Positions 63,083 to 64,000 of a DNA stretch of 64,000 bases are shown one piece after another (the stretch's first letter is position 1; each line of letters starts with the position of its first letter). Both the position numbers and the translations under genes were made by a program. The notes beneath the pieces are model-generated. The model was not told where the DNA came from. It saw only the letters and a list, made by a program, of their open reading frames with translations, and searched no databases. Origin of the DNA: Phaeodactylibacter xiamenensis (GTDB lineage Bacteria > Bacteroidota > Bacteroidia > Chitinophagales > Saprospiraceae); contig NZ_JPOS01000083.1 of assembly GCF_000759025.1 (NCBI RefSeq), positions 310,001 through 374,000 of the forward strand, in the 5' to 3' direction.

Positions 63083-64000
63083 CTAGCCTACTTTCCTGGG
63101 TGGATGGGCTTGCAGGAAATGCACCACTTCTTCCGGCTTGTCCGTCAGGCAAAGCAAATCGTAATATTCCCGGCCCCAGGCCAACTGCCTTAACAGAGGG
63201 TAAATCAGCGTTTCAATTTCATACCGCTGCCGGCCTAAAAAGACCATGGGGCTGTAGTAGTTGAAGGTGCCGTAGTGGTTCTGCGTGGCATCCATGAAAA
63301 TCTCCTGAGTAGTCCCTGCACTGCCGGGCGCACAAATAATACCGTACAGACTGATGGCCAGCAGGGTGTCTTCCCGAATGCTGTTCGAAAAATACTTGGC
63401 AATATGGCTGGCGAACAAATTGCTGGGCTCATGCCCATAAAACCAGGTGGGAATGGCAAGGTTTTCTGCGCCGTCCGGATAGTCCTGAAGTACGGCCTGA
63501 GCCGCTTCGTGATAGCCGGGATCGGTGTAGTGAGGCGCAGACTTCAGGGTACGCAGGGCTTGTTTTAGGGCCTCCGCTCCATAAGGCGACAAGTATGCGC
63601 CAAGATTGGCGGCTTCCATGATGCCCGGCCCGCCCCCGGAAACGACAAAGTAGCCGGCTTTCGCCAAAAGCAGGGCGGTGAGGGCGGTTTTCTCGAAATA
63701 TGGATCCGTGCGCAGTGTGCTATGCCCGCCCATGATGCCCACACAGCGGCGGTTGGTCATGCCTTCTGCATCAAACTGCAGCAACTGCCGCAGCCCTTCG
63801 TCAATGGAATGATCGTGAATGCGCTGCCAGAGGGCTTCGTTGATAGGTGGATTGAGCTTGGAAGCCGAAAAGTGCTCGTAAATATGCAAGTCCGCCTGCT
63901 TGCCTTCTACCGGGGCGATGAGCTCCTGCCAGGTGTAAAGTGCCTTTCTGAATGGATTGTAGGGTAAAGGTTGTGCAGGTGGCGGATAGATATGGGCACC
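63083..64000 (-). CDS. LOG-family-like Rossmann protein, 5' end outside the window
   Basis: The frame from the apparent TTG start at 63889 stays open to the right edge (codons up to 64000 read without a stop, GAHIYPPPAQPLPYNPFRK), so the true start is beyond the window. At least 305 residues are seen. Motifs GGGPGIMEAANLGAY and APGSAGTTQEIF match the LOG/lysine-decarboxylase-like family (cytokinin riboside monophosphate phosphoribohydrolase fold); GGHSTLRTD precedes. A role in nucleotide degradation is possible but not shown. The Arg/Glu catalytic pattern is conserved only in part. Confidence 0.8.
   Translation of the reverse strand, partial: GAHIYPPPAQPLPYNPFRKALYTWQELIAPVEGKQADLHIYEHFSASKLNPPINEALWQRIHDHSIDEGLRQLLQFDAEGMTNRRCVGIMGGHSTLRTDPYFEKTALTALLLAKAGYFVVSGGGPGIMEAANLGAYLSPYGAEALKQALRTLKSAPHYTDPGYHEAAQAVLQDYPDGAENLAIPTWFYGHEPSNLFASHIAKYFSNSIREDTLLAISLYGIICAPGSAGTTQEIFMDATQNHYGTFNYYSPMVFLGRQRYEIETLIYPLLRQLAWGREYYDLLCLTDKPEEVVHFLQAHPPRKVG

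Overview
The window looks like a chromosomal segment of a member of the Bacteroidota, most probably from the Saprospirales/Lewinella-like side of the phylum. That family-level placement is inference. The evidence for the phylum is a SusC/SusD pair beside a hybrid two-component regulator, several secreted proteins ending in type IX secretion (T9SS) type A or type B sorting domains, promoter-like TAnnTTTG -7 boxes in front of several genes, Bacteroidota-restricted small families (DUF6495-like, DUF6122-like), and the sufBCDSE gene order. No phage, insertion sequence, transposase or CRISPR array was seen.

Layout. 0.2-2.0 kb: tRNA-Arg, a beta-barrel protein and a secreted protein, followed by about 600 bp of non-coding DNA with a duplicated 137-bp unit. 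2.6-6.7 kb: branched-chain amino acid genes ilvD-ilvB-ilvN, preceded by a terminator-like hairpin. 6.7-8.5 kb: a two-gene type II restriction-modification system whose nuclease matches NgoMIV in length and active-site spacing. 8.6-14 kb: TerC-type membrane protein, a T9SS-exported beta-propeller-like protein, two tiny membrane proteins, trmD, and an FKBP prolyl isomerase. 14-18.6 kb: type II NADH dehydrogenase and gcvP. 18.8-30 kb: exported esterase, a 1360-residue hybrid sensor/AraC regulator, SusC, SusD and a heme-oxygenase-like DUF2236 protein. 30.3-36.6 kb: the SUF iron-sulfur operon sufB-C-D-S-E-T with an Rrf2 regulator. 36.7-39.7 kb: nucleoside hydrolase, a cyclic-nucleotide-binding/AlbA_2 fusion, an Fn3-like anchored protein and a small protein resembling effector-associated domain 11, with a long perfect inverted repeat between the last two. 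39.7-46.9 kb: DEAD-box helicase with a long leader, short alpha-glucan phosphorylase, a large T9SS type B protein and a broken gene. 46.9-51 kb: a four-gene operon (glycosyltransferase 2, aldo/keto reductase, FAD oxidoreductase, arginine deiminase). 52.5-57.5 kb: a NAD-reducing soluble [NiFe] hydrogenase operon hoxF-hoxUY-hoxH-hoxW, in which HoxU and HoxY are one fused protein. 57.6-64 kb: GT39-type glycosyltransferase, Uma2 nuclease-like protein, a small outer-membrane-like protein, a lipoprotein, tRNA-His with its terminator, free methionine sulfoxide reductase, rsgA, and a LOG-like protein that runs off the right edge.

How the parts fit. Three gene groups depend on iron-sulfur assembly or make heavy use of it: the SUF operon, the Fe-S enzyme IlvD and the hydrogenase. 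Hydrogenase plus NDH-2 suggests that H2 can be used to make NADH, which can then feed the respiratory chain. The SusCD/sensor locus and the exported esterase suggest uptake of an oligomeric or esterified substrate, but no glycoside hydrolase is present. The regions I rate most worth a second look are 37.6-39.7 kb (cyclic-nucleotide sensor fused to AlbA_2, EAD11-like protein, palindrome), the HoxUY fusion, the glycosyltransferase-to-arginine-deiminase operon, and the ilvD and helicase leaders.
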